DNA of 64,000 bases from CAZRSW01 sp964602845 (GCA_964602845.1 CAZRSW010000001.1:1-64000); one strand, 5' to 3'; shown: positions 26,102-35,291, counted from the stretch's first letter. The notes: generated from the letters alone by a model not told the origin. Numbers and translations: made by a program.

Positions 26102-26431
26102 TCAGGATTTGTAGTCGTCTCTTGGGGGCGAAAAAATATCCAAGGCTTTTGAAGATTTGGATCCAGAAAGTACACTGTGCTCTATACCTCCTGGTATTAC
26201 ATAAAATTCGCCTGTTTTGACCGTTTTACTTTGTCCGCCGATTGTGAATATGAATTCGCCCTCTAGTACAATTCCGGCTTGTTCGTTAGGATGAGTATGT
26301 AGAGGGACCTCTGAATTTGGCTCTAATTCTACTAAGCTCATCATGATCTTGTCGCCCCAAATGGTTTTCAGTGATATGCCCGGCGATATTTCTCTTTTGT
26401 TCGCATCTTCTTCATTAAAAAAATACTTCAT
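26102..26431 (-). CDS. Cupin-domain protein
   Basis: A 109-residue single-cupin protein. Metal-binding histidines are in VPLHTHPNEQAGIVLEGE (cupin motif 1) and FYVIPGGIEHSVLSG (motif 2). Its start overlaps the panE stop by one base, so they are co-transcribed. Cupins bind many small molecules; no specific function can be assigned. Confidence 0.7.
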   Translation of the reverse strand: MKYFFNEEDANKREISPGISLKTIWGDKIMMSLVELEPNSEVPLHTHPNEQAGIVLEGEFIFTIGGQSKTVKTGEFYVIPGGIEHSVLSGSKSSKALDIFSPPRDDYKS

Positions 26432-27375
26432 TATTTAAACTCACTTAACTTATTTCGAATCTGGTCATTGTAAATTGATAAGCAATGTCTGATTGTGTCA
26501 TTAATAGGGGTATCTACTCCAAATTGTTGACCTGCTCTGCTAATGGCACCATTGATAGATTCTACTTCCAATGGTTTGCCTGATAGAAGATCTTGGTGCA
26601 TTGAGGATACAAGTTGATCCTTTTGCAGCTCGAAGCCGCCCATTATCTCAGTAATGGTAGACTCTTCCAGGTTAATACCTGAAGACTGGGCTACATTGAA
26701 ACCCTCGGTCAGTAGTCTAGCAGTGAGTAGCCGAGTTTCAGGGTTATTCATGATGGAAGAGAAATTAGATCGGGACAAGCAGGTCATTCCACTTAATGCG
26801 GAAATGAAGATCAATTTCTTCCAGATGTCGATCATTATGGATGGAGAGTTTTGGTTATTTATGCCAGAATTTTTCAAGAGATTCCCGATGTCACCTTCGG
26901 CTTTCCGGATTTTTTCTTCTTCCGTACATGCGCCAAATTTGATCATGCAGTCCCCGCCATATTCCTGAATAATTCCGGCGGCCGTCTTTTCAGCCTCGAC
27001 ATATGCGGCACCCAGAATAGTAGCTGATCTTGGAAAGTGGCTTTGAAGGATCTTTCCGCTGTCGAGACCATTTTGCAGCGTCAATATTATAGTGTCGTCC
27101 GTTATCATAGGGGATATGGTTTTTACGGCTTGAATATTGTGGTAGCTCTTGACGCAGAACAGGACTACGTCCGCGGTGTAACCTGAAGGAGGGCTATTTA
27201 CAAAAGTGGCCTTTGGTGTGAAGTGACCGGATGTAATGCTTTTAACTTGTAGGCCGTCCCGATTTATTTTGCGTAGATGTTCGCCTCGAGCGATAAATGT
27301 TACTTCGTTCTTATCAGAAAGTAGGGACCCAAAATACCCTCCTACCGCCCCCGCGGCCATAACTAATATGCGCAT
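26431..27375 (-). CDS. panE: 2-dehydropantoate 2-reductase family protein
   Basis: NADPH-dependent ketopantoate reductase of pantothenate and coenzyme A synthesis, or a relative. The 314-residue protein has the Rossmann opening MRILVMAAGAVGGYFGSLLS, FCVKSYHN with the conserved lysine, and LQNGLDSG. The C-terminal domain includes INGAISRAGQQFGVDTPIND. panE-like paralogs often act on other 2-keto acids, so with cupins on both sides the ketopantoate role is likely but not certain; coaBC and coaX are 10 kb away. Confidence 0.8.
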   Translation of the reverse strand: MRILVMAAGAVGGYFGSLLSDKNEVTFIARGEHLRKINRDGLQVKSITSGHFTPKATFVNSPPSGYTADVVLFCVKSYHNIQAVKTISPMITDDTIILTLQNGLDSGKILQSHFPRSATILGAAYVEAEKTAAGIIQEYGGDCMIKFGACTEEEKIRKAEGDIGNLLKNSGINNQNSPSIMIDIWKKLIFISALSGMTCLSRSNFSSIMNNPETRLLTARLLTEGFNVAQSSGINLEESTITEIMGGFELQKDQLVSSMHQDLLSGKPLEVESINGAISRAGQQFGVDTPINDTIRHCLSIYNDQIRNKLSEFK

Positions 27376-27411
27376 GTCAAAATGTAACCTCGAGTGGAGA
27401 TGAAGAGAATC

Positions 27412-27702
27412 TCATTCTTTCAATTCTATTATCACATTACTATAAAGTTCGTCACCTATATTCGTAACTTTGTGAATGGCATCTTTCTGCCCAGGAACCA
27501 CCTGTCCTAGCTCTAATCTATTATCAGAATATGTTCCGTCGGGGTAGTGTGCTCGCAAGGTTCCGGGTCTGGTGACTATAAAAACGTAAGAGTTGTCATG
27601 TTTGTGCCAATCACTGGAAATTCCTGATTCTAGAACAAGATCCCATACTCTAATCCGGTCTGTTTCGTATTTAAACTCGGTTCCTATATCTCCCATTTTC
27701 AT
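27412..27702 (-). CDS. Small cupin-like protein
   Basis: A 96-residue protein with a cupin core: WHKHDNSYVFIVTRPGTL carries the motif-1 histidines and LGQVVPGQKDAIHKVTNIGD resembles motif 2. I chose ATG 27702 because aagga lies just upstream; the frame is open to 27795, which would add 31 residues. It precedes panE on the same strand, so two cupins bracket that gene. Function unknown. Confidence 0.6.
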   Translation of the reverse strand: MKMGDIGTEFKYETDRIRVWDLVLESGISSDWHKHDNSYVFIVTRPGTLRAHYPDGTYSDNRLELGQVVPGQKDAIHKVTNIGDELYSNVIIELKE

Positions 27703-27826
27703 CGTATCCTTCTCCCTCAACTTATATGTTAACGATCTTACTACATGGAATCCTCCGTAGCCTATCGATTCCATGTAATGTATATCCTTTCTCATTTTTT
27801 AATTCTGAATCAACTTTGTTTTAATG

Positions 27827-27832
27827 TATAAT
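27827..27832 (+). promoter_or_regulatory. -10 element of the trp operon promoter
   Basis: A perfect tataat preceded by tg lies just ahead of the T-box leader. A -35 is weak. Transcription would begin near 27839, giving a leader of about 290 bases before the terminator ends. Confidence 0.5.
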
Positions 27833-27839
27833 CTTATGA

Positions 27840-28128
27840 GAAACGTTGGATGCCTAAAGTGGGTACCTAAAGTTTTTTTGCCGTTACCAGTAGTAGTAAC
27901 TTTTTGATGTGCTCAGAGAGCCGGGTGAGCTGAGAACCGGCGTACAAGACGAAAGCGAATGGAACTGGTTTGTTGTAGTGGAGGTGAATCCACTTGTGAC
28001 GCCGGCGTGAACCATCTTGAGACATGATGGCATATTAATGAGAGCCTTTCTTTAAAAGAAAGGAAGTAGGGTGGCACCGCGGTATTAAATAACCGCCCCT
28101 TTATTTGAGGGGCGGTTATTTAATTTTT
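27840..28128 (+). promoter_or_regulatory. T-box leader, tryptophan (UGG specifier)
   Basis: A tRNA-sensing leader. Stem I is closed by accag (27886-27890) with ctggt; its 5' strand continues tagtagtaac and its 3' strand carries gaatggaa, placing specifier codon TGG at 27960-27962. The distal stem I part contains agagagccgggtgag. The T-box agggtggcaccgcgg is at 28068-28082; its tggc can pair with the tRNA-Trp 3' end. An overlapping terminator follows. Uncharged tRNA-Trp should favour readthrough into trpS-trpEGDCF. Confidence 0.93.
28085..28128 (+). terminator. T-box-controlled intrinsic terminator
   Basis: A 15-bp perfect stem, ttaaataaccgcccc with ggggcggttatttaa, closes a nine-base loop and is followed by five T residues. 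Its 5' strand lies immediately after the T-box sequence, so tRNA-stabilised antiterminator formation would prevent it. Confidence 0.93.
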
Positions 28129-28146
28129 AGACATGGAGAAAATTGT

Positions 28147-29151
28147 ATGTCAGTAAAGAAAAGGGTTTTCAGCGGGGTTCAGCCCAGTGGGGATCCTCAG
28201 TTGGGTAATTATTTAGGTGCCTTTAAAGGTTGGGTTCAGCGACAATCAGAAAAGGACAATTTTTTCTGCATTGTCGATCTTCATGCGTTGACAATAAACC
28301 CCGATCCATCTGATTTGAAAAATCAGACAAGGGAACTAGCGGCAATTCTGTTTGCATGTGGTCTGGATCCTAATAAGAGTACTTTGTTTATTCAAAGTCA
28401 TGTTAAAGCTCATGCTGAAGGGTGTTGGCTTTTGAATTGTGTAACGCCAGTGGGTTGGTTGGAACGAATGACACAGTTTAAGGACAAATCCGAAGGTAGA
28501 GAAAGAGTTTCCGCGGGTTTACTTGACTATCCGGTTTTGATGGCTGGAGATATTATTCTTTATGATGCTGACGAAGTGCCGGTTGGAGAGGACCAGAAGC
28601 AACATGTTGAACTTGCTCGTGATATTGCTGAGAGATTCAATAGGATATACGGGGAGACCTTTGTTATACCCAATCCGGTGATTCCTGAAGCTGGTGGCAG
28701 GGTGATGGGATTAAACGATCCATTAGTGAAAATGTCAAAAAGTTATTCTCACATAAGGGGCCATGCAATTCGAATGCTAGACGATCCGGATGAAATTGAA
28801 CGCTCAATCATGCGTGCAGTTACAGATTCTGGTAGTGAGTTGATGTTTTCTAATGAGCCAAGCAGAGCTGGTGTTAATAATCTACTTAATATTTATAAGG
28901 CTATTACTGACAAGACGGAACGGGAAGTGGAAAAAGACTTTGAGTCAGCAAGAGGTTATGGGGATCTAAAAAAGACAGTTGCAGAAGTAGTCATAGAAGA
29001 GCTCAGTCCAATCAGAAATCGTTATGATAGGTTGATTGGCGATGTGGCAGAATTGGACCGTCTTTTGGCACGTGGGGCGGAACAAGCAGCGGCAATATCC
29101 GGACCAAAGTTAGAAGAGGTTAAAGACAAGATGGGGTTGATCGTGCCCTAG
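28147..29151 (+). CDS. trpS: Tryptophanyl-tRNA synthetase
   Basis: Class I aminoacyl-tRNA synthetase charging tRNA-Trp. The 334-residue protein has QPSGDPQLGNYLGA, a variant HIGH motif with Q in place of the first histidine, and an intact VKMSKS. I chose ATG 28147 (MSVKKRVFSG), since the upstream open frame runs back into the terminator. As first gene behind the T-box it links tRNA charging to tryptophan synthesis. Confidence 0.96.
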   Translation: MSVKKRVFSGVQPSGDPQLGNYLGAFKGWVQRQSEKDNFFCIVDLHALTINPDPSDLKNQTRELAAILFACGLDPNKSTLFIQSHVKAHAEGCWLLNCVTPVGWLERMTQFKDKSEGRERVSAGLLDYPVLMAGDIILYDADEVPVGEDQKQHVELARDIAERFNRIYGETFVIPNPVIPEAGGRVMGLNDPLVKMSKSYSHIRGHAIRMLDDPDEIERSIMRAVTDSGSELMFSNEPSRAGVNNLLNIYKAITDKTEREVEKDFESARGYGDLKKTVAEVVIEELSPIRNRYDRLIGDVAELDRLLARGAEQAAAISGPKLEEVKDKMGLIVP

Positions 29152-29190
29152 TACTGATTGCGGCCGATTTATTACTTGGAGTAAGAAGGG

Positions 29191-30666
29191 ATGTATTACC
29201 CAACATTAGAAGAGACTTTGAATTTATCAAGCGAGGGCAATTTAATACCTATTTCGCGCGATGTCGATGCAGATTTGGAGACTCCGGTATCTGCTTATTT
29301 AAAAGTCGCTAATATACCGTATTCATTTTTATTGGAAAGCGTAGAAGGCGGTGAACATATAGCTCGATACAGTTTCATAGGCACGGAACCAGAACGTGTT
29401 ATTACCACAGGTATGGATTATCCAGATGGGGAGATTGATCCTCTTATTCGTATACAGGATGTTTTTGCAGAATATAAATTGATAGATACCGGTAATTTGC
29501 CAAAATTCAGTGGTGGAGTGGTGGGCTATCTGTCATATGAGGTGTCAAAATATTTCGAAAACATTCCGGCACCCACTGTAGATGCCCTAAAGTTGCCGGA
29601 ATCCATTCTAATGTTGGTGAAAACATTTTTGATATTTGATCATGTCGCTCATAAAATTCAGGTAGTCAGTCACGCCGATTTATCAGATGGTGTCGAAGTA
29701 GGATACGAGCAAGCAGTTAGTCGGATTGATGCGATAGTCAATAAACTTAATAAACCTTTGGACCCAGTTTCGATTAAAAAGACATCTGGTTTTACCAAAG
29801 GCCCTACCCTTTCTAATATGAAGCCTGATTACCATAAGTTTATGGTAGAGAAATGTAAAGAGCATGTGGTCGCTGGAGAGGTGATCCAAACGGTGGTATC
29901 TCAGAGATTTTCCAGGCAAACTTCTGCTGATGCCTTCCATATTTATCGGTCATTGAGAGCCGTGAATCCATCGCCTTATATGTATTTCCTAGACCTTGGT
30001 GATTTTCAGATTGTAGGGGCTTCTCCTGAGATGCTTGTTCGTGTTCAAAATGGATTGGTTACTACTCATCCTATAGCAGGGACTAGACCTAGAGCATCAG
30101 ATGAAGATGAAGATAAACGCTTAGAACTTGAGCTTAAATCGGATGAGAAGGAGAGAGCAGAGCATATTATGCTTTTGGATCTTGGTCGTAATGATTTAGG
30201 TAGAGTGTGCAAACCGGGGACTGTATCTGTAAAGCAAATAATGGAGATAGAACGGTATTCGCACGTCATGCATCTGGTTTCTCATGTTGAGGGAGAGCTT
30301 GATGAAGGTCGAACCAACTACGATGCATTTAGAGCATGTTTTCCTGCAGGTACGGTCTCTGGTGCGCCAAAAATACGAGCTATGGAGTTAATAGCGGATT
30401 TGGAGGTTGACAAGAGAGGTCCCTATGCGGGAGCTGTTGGGTATTTTGATTTCGCAGGTAATATGGATACCGCAATAGCAATTAGAACACTAGTGATTAA
30501 GGATGGGATCGCATATGCTCAAGCTGGTGGTGGCATAGTTTATGATAGTAAACCAGAGGTTGAATATGACGAAACGGTACACAAGTCCGGTGCTTTAATG
30601 AGGGCGATTGATAAGGCAGAAGACAATTTGGAGGTTGTTGACAAGGAAAATGATACTTCTGATTGA
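29191..30666 (+). CDS. trpE: Anthranilate synthase component I
   Basis: Makes anthranilate from chorismate with TrpG-supplied ammonia. The 491-residue protein has an N-terminal part with YSFIGTEPE and the LLES feedback-site segment, then the chorismate-binding core: GASPEMLVRV, PIAGTRPR, LLDLGRNDLGRV, FPAGTVSGAPKIRAMELI and AQAGGGIVYDS. Its last 17 bases overlap trpG. The placement with trpG, trpD, trpC and trpF supports TrpE over PabB. Confidence 0.95.
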   Translation: MYYPTLEETLNLSSEGNLIPISRDVDADLETPVSAYLKVANIPYSFLLESVEGGEHIARYSFIGTEPERVITTGMDYPDGEIDPLIRIQDVFAEYKLIDTGNLPKFSGGVVGYLSYEVSKYFENIPAPTVDALKLPESILMLVKTFLIFDHVAHKIQVVSHADLSDGVEVGYEQAVSRIDAIVNKLNKPLDPVSIKKTSGFTKGPTLSNMKPDYHKFMVEKCKEHVVAGEVIQTVVSQRFSRQTSADAFHIYRSLRAVNPSPYMYFLDLGDFQIVGASPEMLVRVQNGLVTTHPIAGTRPRASDEDEDKRLELELKSDEKERAEHIMLLDLGRNDLGRVCKPGTVSVKQIMEIERYSHVMHLVSHVEGELDEGRTNYDAFRACFPAGTVSGAPKIRAMELIADLEVDKRGPYAGAVGYFDFAGNMDTAIAIRTLVIKDGIAYAQAGGGIVYDSKPEVEYDETVHKSGALMRAIDKAEDNLEVVDKENDTSD

Positions 30667-31213
30667 TAACTACGATAGTTTCACCTATAACCTCTATCAG
30701 TACATGGCGGAGTTAGGAGCTGAGGTGTCTGTTCGTCGGAATAATAGAATTACGCTTGAGGAAATTGAGGATATGTCGCCAGAGAAGATTGTGATATCTC
30801 CGGGACCCAGTACTCCAGACAAAGCTGGGATCTCTAATAAAGTGATTCAGAGATTTGGTTCAGAGTTGCCGGTATTGGGTGTTTGCTTGGGGCACCAATG
30901 TATAGGTCATAGTTTCGGTGGAAAAGTCCTAGGGGCAAATGAGATTATGCATGGTAAAACGTCATCAATTTTCCATGATGGAAAGGGAGTGTTTTCTAAT
31001 ATTCCAAGCCCATTTAAGGCTATCAGATACCATTCGCTGGCTATATCTAAGGAAGACCTGCCCAGCGAGATTGAGGTAAGTGCATGGACCGATAATGGAT
31101 TAATAATGGGCGTTAGGCATAGGAAGTATCCTGTAGAGGGTATACAGTTCCATCCAGAATCTATTATGACTGAGTTCGGGAAAGACTTGCTGAAGAACTT
31201 CATTGATATGTAA
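30650..31213 (+). CDS. trpG: Anthranilate synthase component II (glutamine amidotransferase)
   Basis: Class I glutamine amidotransferase supplying ammonia to TrpE. I chose ATG 30650 (187 residues, MILLIDNYDSFTYN), the standard family start; the frame opens 14 codons earlier inside trpE. The nucleophile is in GVCLGHQCIGHSFGG, and the catalytic His-x-Glu is in QFHPESI. It overlaps trpE by 17 bases. Confidence 0.95.
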   Translation: MILLIDNYDSFTYNLYQYMAELGAEVSVRRNNRITLEEIEDMSPEKIVISPGPSTPDKAGISNKVIQRFGSELPVLGVCLGHQCIGHSFGGKVLGANEIMHGKTSSIFHDGKGVFSNIPSPFKAIRYHSLAISKEDLPSEIEVSAWTDNGLIMGVRHRKYPVEGIQFHPESIMTEFGKDLLKNFIDM

Positions 31214-31230
31214 TGTACAAGGAATAGGTT

Positions 31231-32244
31231 TTGATAGAAAAAGCAATAGCTAAAATTGTTAATACAGTCGATCTTTCTTTTGGTGAGTCTGTTGAAGTAA
31301 TGACCGAAATCATGGAAGGTAGGTCGACGCCTGCACAGTTAGGTGCATTTCTCACAGCATTAAAGATGAAAGGAGAGGTTGCTGACGAGGTTGCAGGAAT
31401 GGCCAGTGTAATGAGAGCTAAATCGACTCGTATTGACGTTCCGGATGATGTTATTGACACATGTGGCACTGGAGGGGACGGTAAAGGAACATTTAATGTC
31501 TCAACTGCGGCTGCTTTTGTCGCTGCGGGAGCCGGGATAAAGGTTGCTAAGCACGGTAATAGAGCTATGTCCGGGAGTACGGGAAGTGCAGATGTATTAG
31601 AAGCATTAGGCATAGATATTCAAATCACGTCGGAGGGTGTGTCGGAGTGTATAGGTAAAACCGGGTTTGGTTTTATGTTTGCTCAGGGTTATCATCCTTC
31701 CATGAGGCATGCAGCGCCCACGAGGAAGGAAATAGGCGTTCCTACCGTCTTTAATATATTGGGCCCACTGACGAATCCCGCTGGTGCAAAAAGGCAGCTT
31801 ATAGGAGTGTCTGATAAGCATAAGGGCGCGCTTATTGCTGACGTTCTTAAAAAATTGGGTAGTGAAAGAGCAGTTGTTGTTTCTGGAGAAGACGGATTGG
31901 ATGAAATTACCTTGGATGGCGCCTCGATTTTATGGTTGCTCGAGTCCGGATCGATCGAGGAACATAGAATAAGACCTCAAGATTTTAACTTGGAGGAATC
32001 AACCCTCGATGTAATTAAAGTAAACAATGCAATTGAAAGCGCAGATGTAATAAGAGACATTCTCAATGGAAGAGTGGGGCCCGCCCGCGACATTGTTTTG
32101 ATGAATGCGTCGGCCGCCTTATTGGCCTCTGGGAGGTTCAAAGACTTGGAGACTTGTTTGGTTGAATGCGTTAGATCGATAGATTGTGGACTTGCTTTAA
32201 ATGTATTGGAAAATTGCATCAATTATCGGCAGGGGCCAGAGTGA
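31231..32244 (+). CDS. trpD: Anthranilate phosphoribosyltransferase
   Basis: Transfers phosphoribose to anthranilate. The 337-residue protein has the PRPP-binding DTCGTGGDGKGTFNVST near residue 74, KHGNRAMSGSTGSADVLEAL, and the anthranilate region HHPSMRHAAPTRKEIG-like at about 152-167. TTG start, 17 bases after trpG. Its stop lies one base ahead of the trpC ATG. Confidence 0.95.
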   Translation: MIEKAIAKIVNTVDLSFGESVEVMTEIMEGRSTPAQLGAFLTALKMKGEVADEVAGMASVMRAKSTRIDVPDDVIDTCGTGGDGKGTFNVSTAAAFVAAGAGIKVAKHGNRAMSGSTGSADVLEALGIDIQITSEGVSECIGKTGFGFMFAQGYHPSMRHAAPTRKEIGVPTVFNILGPLTNPAGAKRQLIGVSDKHKGALIADVLKKLGSERAVVVSGEDGLDEITLDGASILWLLESGSIEEHRIRPQDFNLEESTLDVIKVNNAIESADVIRDILNGRVGPARDIVLMNASAALLASGRFKDLETCLVECVRSIDCGLALNVLENCINYRQGPE

Positions 32245-32245
32245 T

Positions 32246-33043
32246 ATGAGTAATAAAGGTGCTCCCGATATTCTGAGACAGATAGTTGCGTCCAAGGAGT
32301 TGAGGGTTGAATGTCAGAAAAAAGAAGTTCCGTTGTCTGAATTAGAGTCAAGGAACAGAAATGCGAAAAGGCCTCTTAACTTTTCTGGTAGCCTGATGGG
32401 TGTGTCTGTTCGAATCATTGCTGAAATCAAGAGAGCATCTCCATCGAAAGGTACTTTTGGGGGGGCTATTAATGCTAGAGAATTATCGAGGTCTTATTCC
32501 AACGGAGGAGCCGCTGCAGTTTCAGTGTTGACCAATGAAGATCATTTTAAAGGTAGTATTCGTGATCTTACGGATGTTCATGAGGCAGTATATGCTGATG
32601 GGCTTCCAGTTTTACGTAAAGAATTTATCTTCGACAGTTATCAAATCCATGAGTCGCGAGCATATGGCGCTGACGCTATTTTGCTAATAGTTTCGATGTT
32701 GAGTAAGCAACAAATCTTAGATTTTATGGATATTGCTGCATCTTTGAGTTTGCAATGTCTTGTCGAAGTACATGATGACGATGAGCTCGATATCGCAGTA
32801 GACTGTGGGGCCGAAATTATTGGGATAAATAATAGGAATCTGCGTACGTTTGAGACCAGTCTTGAAACTACCGAATTATTGGCTCCACGGATACCTGCGG
32901 GGAAAATTGTTGTGAGTGAAAGTGGAATATCTAATAAGATGGATATTGAAAGAGTCAGGCTTGCCGGGGCTCACGCGGTTCTTGTTGGCGAATCGTTGGT
33001 CAGGTCAAATGATCCATCCCATGCTTTGAGGTTGTTGATGTGA
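32246..33043 (+). CDS. trpC: Indole-3-glycerol phosphate synthase
   Basis: Closes the indole ring from CdRP. The 265-residue TIM barrel has IIAEIKRASPSKG, VSVLTNEDHFKGS, LRKEFIFDSYQIHE, GINNRNLRTFE and VSESGIS. I chose ATG 32246; the upstream open frame lies inside trpD. Its stop overlaps the trpF GTG (GTGA). Confidence 0.95.
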   Translation: MSNKGAPDILRQIVASKELRVECQKKEVPLSELESRNRNAKRPLNFSGSLMGVSVRIIAEIKRASPSKGTFGGAINARELSRSYSNGGAAAVSVLTNEDHFKGSIRDLTDVHEAVYADGLPVLRKEFIFDSYQIHESRAYGADAILLIVSMLSKQQILDFMDIAASLSLQCLVEVHDDDELDIAVDCGAEIIGINNRNLRTFETSLETTELLAPRIPAGKIVVSESGISNKMDIERVRLAGAHAVLVGESLVRSNDPSHALRLLM

Positions 33044-33696
33044 CCTTGTTTAAGATATGTGGCTTACAGACGGCAGAACACGCGATTTTCGCCCGTGAAT
33101 GTGGGGCAACATTCCTTGGGTTTGTGTTTGTGAATGGGGTTCGGAGAGAGCTTTCTTTGTCAAACGCAGCAGAATTGATAGAGAAATATCGGTCGGTCTG
33201 TGGAGATGGTGGGCCGAGTTTGGTAGGTTTGTTTGCTGACCAGCCGATAGATATGGTGAACGAAATTATAGGTAAATGTGGGCTTGACTATGTTCAGCTT
33301 TGTGGACGAGAAGAGATTGATTATTGGGCCGAGATAGAGTCTAAAGTCATAAAGCAAATTAGAATAGATGGGTCGAAGGAACGAGCTGAAATAGTAGAGT
33401 GGTTAAACTTGGAAATGGATGCTATTGCAATTAATAATGCGATTCCTCTCCTTGATCGCTATGAGTCGGGACAATTAGGTGGAACGGGTAAGACTTTTGA
33501 TTGGACAATAACTACAGAGTTGGCTCATGGAATTGAGTATATTCTTGCCGGTGGGCTCAATCATCAGAACGTGAGTTTGGCTATTTCTACAGCCCGTCCA
33601 TGGGCGGTGGATGTGTCAAGCGGTGTTGAAAATCGAGGGGAGAAGGATTTCTGCAAGATACAAAAATTCTCGGAAGCGGTCAGCCAAAACGCCTAA
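33040..33696 (+). CDS. trpF: Phosphoribosylanthranilate isomerase
   Basis: Amadori rearrangement step between TrpD and TrpC. The 218-residue TIM barrel has the catalytic cysteine in FKICGLQTAEHA, then GFVFVNGVRR and YILAGGLNHQNV, and the closing VDVSSGVENRGEKD. GTG start coupled to trpC. It is the last gene of the operon: the next gene is convergent and overlaps it by four bases, and trpB/trpA are not here. Confidence 0.94.
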   Translation: MTLFKICGLQTAEHAIFARECGATFLGFVFVNGVRRELSLSNAAELIEKYRSVCGDGGPSLVGLFADQPIDMVNEIIGKCGLDYVQLCGREEIDYWAEIESKVIKQIRIDGSKERAEIVEWLNLEMDAIAINNAIPLLDRYESGQLGGTGKTFDWTITTELAHGIEYILAGGLNHQNVSLAISTARPWAVDVSSGVENRGEKDFCKIQKFSEAVSQNA

Positions 33697-34754
33697 GATA
33701 TTCTAGGTATTAGGGTGGTTATAGAGGTAGATGAAACTTTTGGCCCCCAACTTGGAAGTACAGCTCCCATGGTCTTTTCTTCTCCGCCTGCGAATATGAG
33801 TATTATGTCTTCTGGGTCATCAAGTAACTGTATGAACGTGTTCTCGTCGCCCTCTTCTGGTTCCCCTAAGGCATTGGCAATTTTTATGTCCCTTAAGTTG
33901 CGTCTAGTGCCTTCGTAGAGTATTAACTTAACTTTATCTTTATCGTAATTTTTCCAAATACGAGCTTCCCCGGATATAACTATTGCTACCTCACCTCTTC
34001 TGATTATAGATCTTGTGTCAGCAGTGGATCCGACTGTAGCTGCCGAAGTACCTAATGAAGAAGCGACGTCGGATATTGTGTTCAATATTACATCGGGCGA
34101 ACCAGACGTCCTAACTTGCCTAGGTCCTTCACATGCAAAAGCCGTCACGGTGCTATCGGTATCGTCAAATCCTCTTTCGACGTGCATTTGGCCCCACGGC
34201 GATTCTTCCGATTCAGCTATACAGAAGCTATATTTGCCAGGATGACCGAAAACTGATCTGTCAAAAAGCCCAGGTATGGCGGCACATGCATTCATTAATA
34301 TTAGCCTTATAGCTCTGCCAATAGTGGCATTTGCTCTGTTACCAGGTCCGAACAAGTTGTTGCGGCAGTTGATGCCGAGGTCAGTCACAAGTGGTCCGTT
34401 GATGATCAATAATATGCCCGCACCTCCGAGACTCGAGGATGGTCCGACAAGATTGAACTTAGGGTCCAGTATGGCTTCGCAGGCGCTTATGACTACCGGG
34501 AAGTACTCTGGCTTGCAACCCGCCATCACGGCGTTTGCTGCTACCTTTTCTACTGTGATCTCTCTTCTACGCTCGGGTAATTCTCCAATAATATGGTTAT
34601 TGGTGAACTTAGTTTGATCGATGAAACGTGCAACCAAGTCAGGGGTTGGGGGAACCACGGGTAGCCCATCCGTCCAGCCCCTTCTGTAGCATTCCTCCAT
34701 GAGGTCTAGGGGATCGTTAGTCCCAGATATCGAGTAATCGGATTGTGTAAACAT
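33693..34754 (-). CDS. Conserved protein of unknown function with RGWTDGLPVVPPT motif
   Basis: I recognise the type but not a function. The protein has EECYRRGWTDGLPVVPPT near the N-terminus, then VVPP-linked helices, GPSSSLGGAGILLIINGP, GPGNRANATIGRAIRL and a mixed C-terminal domain with EKTMGAVLPSWGP. No catalytic motif is evident and there is no signal peptide. From memory, proteins with this opening occur near UGSC-type selenoproteins in environmental genomes; no such partner is adjacent here. I used ATG 34754 (353 residues); ATG 34826 would add 24 residues. Confidence 0.6.
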   Translation of the reverse strand: MFTQSDYSISGTNDPLDLMEECYRRGWTDGLPVVPPTPDLVARFIDQTKFTNNHIIGELPERRREITVEKVAANAVMAGCKPEYFPVVISACEAILDPKFNLVGPSSSLGGAGILLIINGPLVTDLGINCRNNLFGPGNRANATIGRAIRLILMNACAAIPGLFDRSVFGHPGKYSFCIAESEESPWGQMHVERGFDDTDSTVTAFACEGPRQVRTSGSPDVILNTISDVASSLGTSAATVGSTADTRSIIRRGEVAIVISGEARIWKNYDKDKVKLILYEGTRRNLRDIKIANALGEPEEGDENTFIQLLDDPEDIILIFAGGEEKTMGAVLPSWGPKVSSTSITTLIPRIS

Positions 34755-34876
34755 ATATAATATCTGGCGCCAGTATATTTCAGGTGTTGATGAGATTACA
34801 AATTCAGATTGGTTACTTGACAGCAATAATTGAGTACCTTAGGCTGATTTCAATTCTAAGTTATGGGAGCGTAATA

Positions 34877-35275
34877 ATGGGATATTCATTTAATCACGTA
34901 CACCTCAAATCTCCTGATCCGGGGAAGACTGTAGATTGGTACGTCAAAGCATTCGGGTTTGAAATTCTCAGTGATGAGAATCCTAGGCCAGTTGGGGATA
35001 GATTTATACGGTGCAGAACTCAAGACGGCGTTGCGGTAAACATCTCTAGTGATCGGACAAATGAGGTCATGGGAGAAGGTGATTCGAATGCTCATTGGGG
35101 GCTCGAGCACTTCGGTATTGAGGTTGATAGTATTCAAGATGAATTGGAGAGGTTACAGCGAATGGGAGCAGACTTGCTAGAAGGTCCGATACAAATGCCT
35201 AATGGTATGTCTATAGCTTTTATCCGGGCCCCTGACAACGTACGTATAGAGATTATGCAATTGCCCAAGGAATAG
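34877..35275 (+). CDS. VOC-family (glyoxalase-like) protein
   Basis: A 132-residue vicinal-oxygen-chelate fold protein with two beta-alpha-beta-beta modules. It has FNHVHLKSPDPGKTVDWYVK at the start, HFGIEVDSIQDELERL in the middle and NVRIEIMQLP at the end, with H and E residues in family metal positions. ATG 34877 follows gggagc; the longer open frame overlaps the divergent neighbour's promoter region. The substrate is unknown. Confidence 0.75.
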   Translation: MGYSFNHVHLKSPDPGKTVDWYVKAFGFEILSDENPRPVGDRFIRCRTQDGVAVNISSDRTNEVMGEGDSNAHWGLEHFGIEVDSIQDELERLQRMGADLLEGPIQMPNGMSIAFIRAPDNVRIEIMQLPKE

Positions 35276-35291
35276 TTTTGAGGTTGGTACG

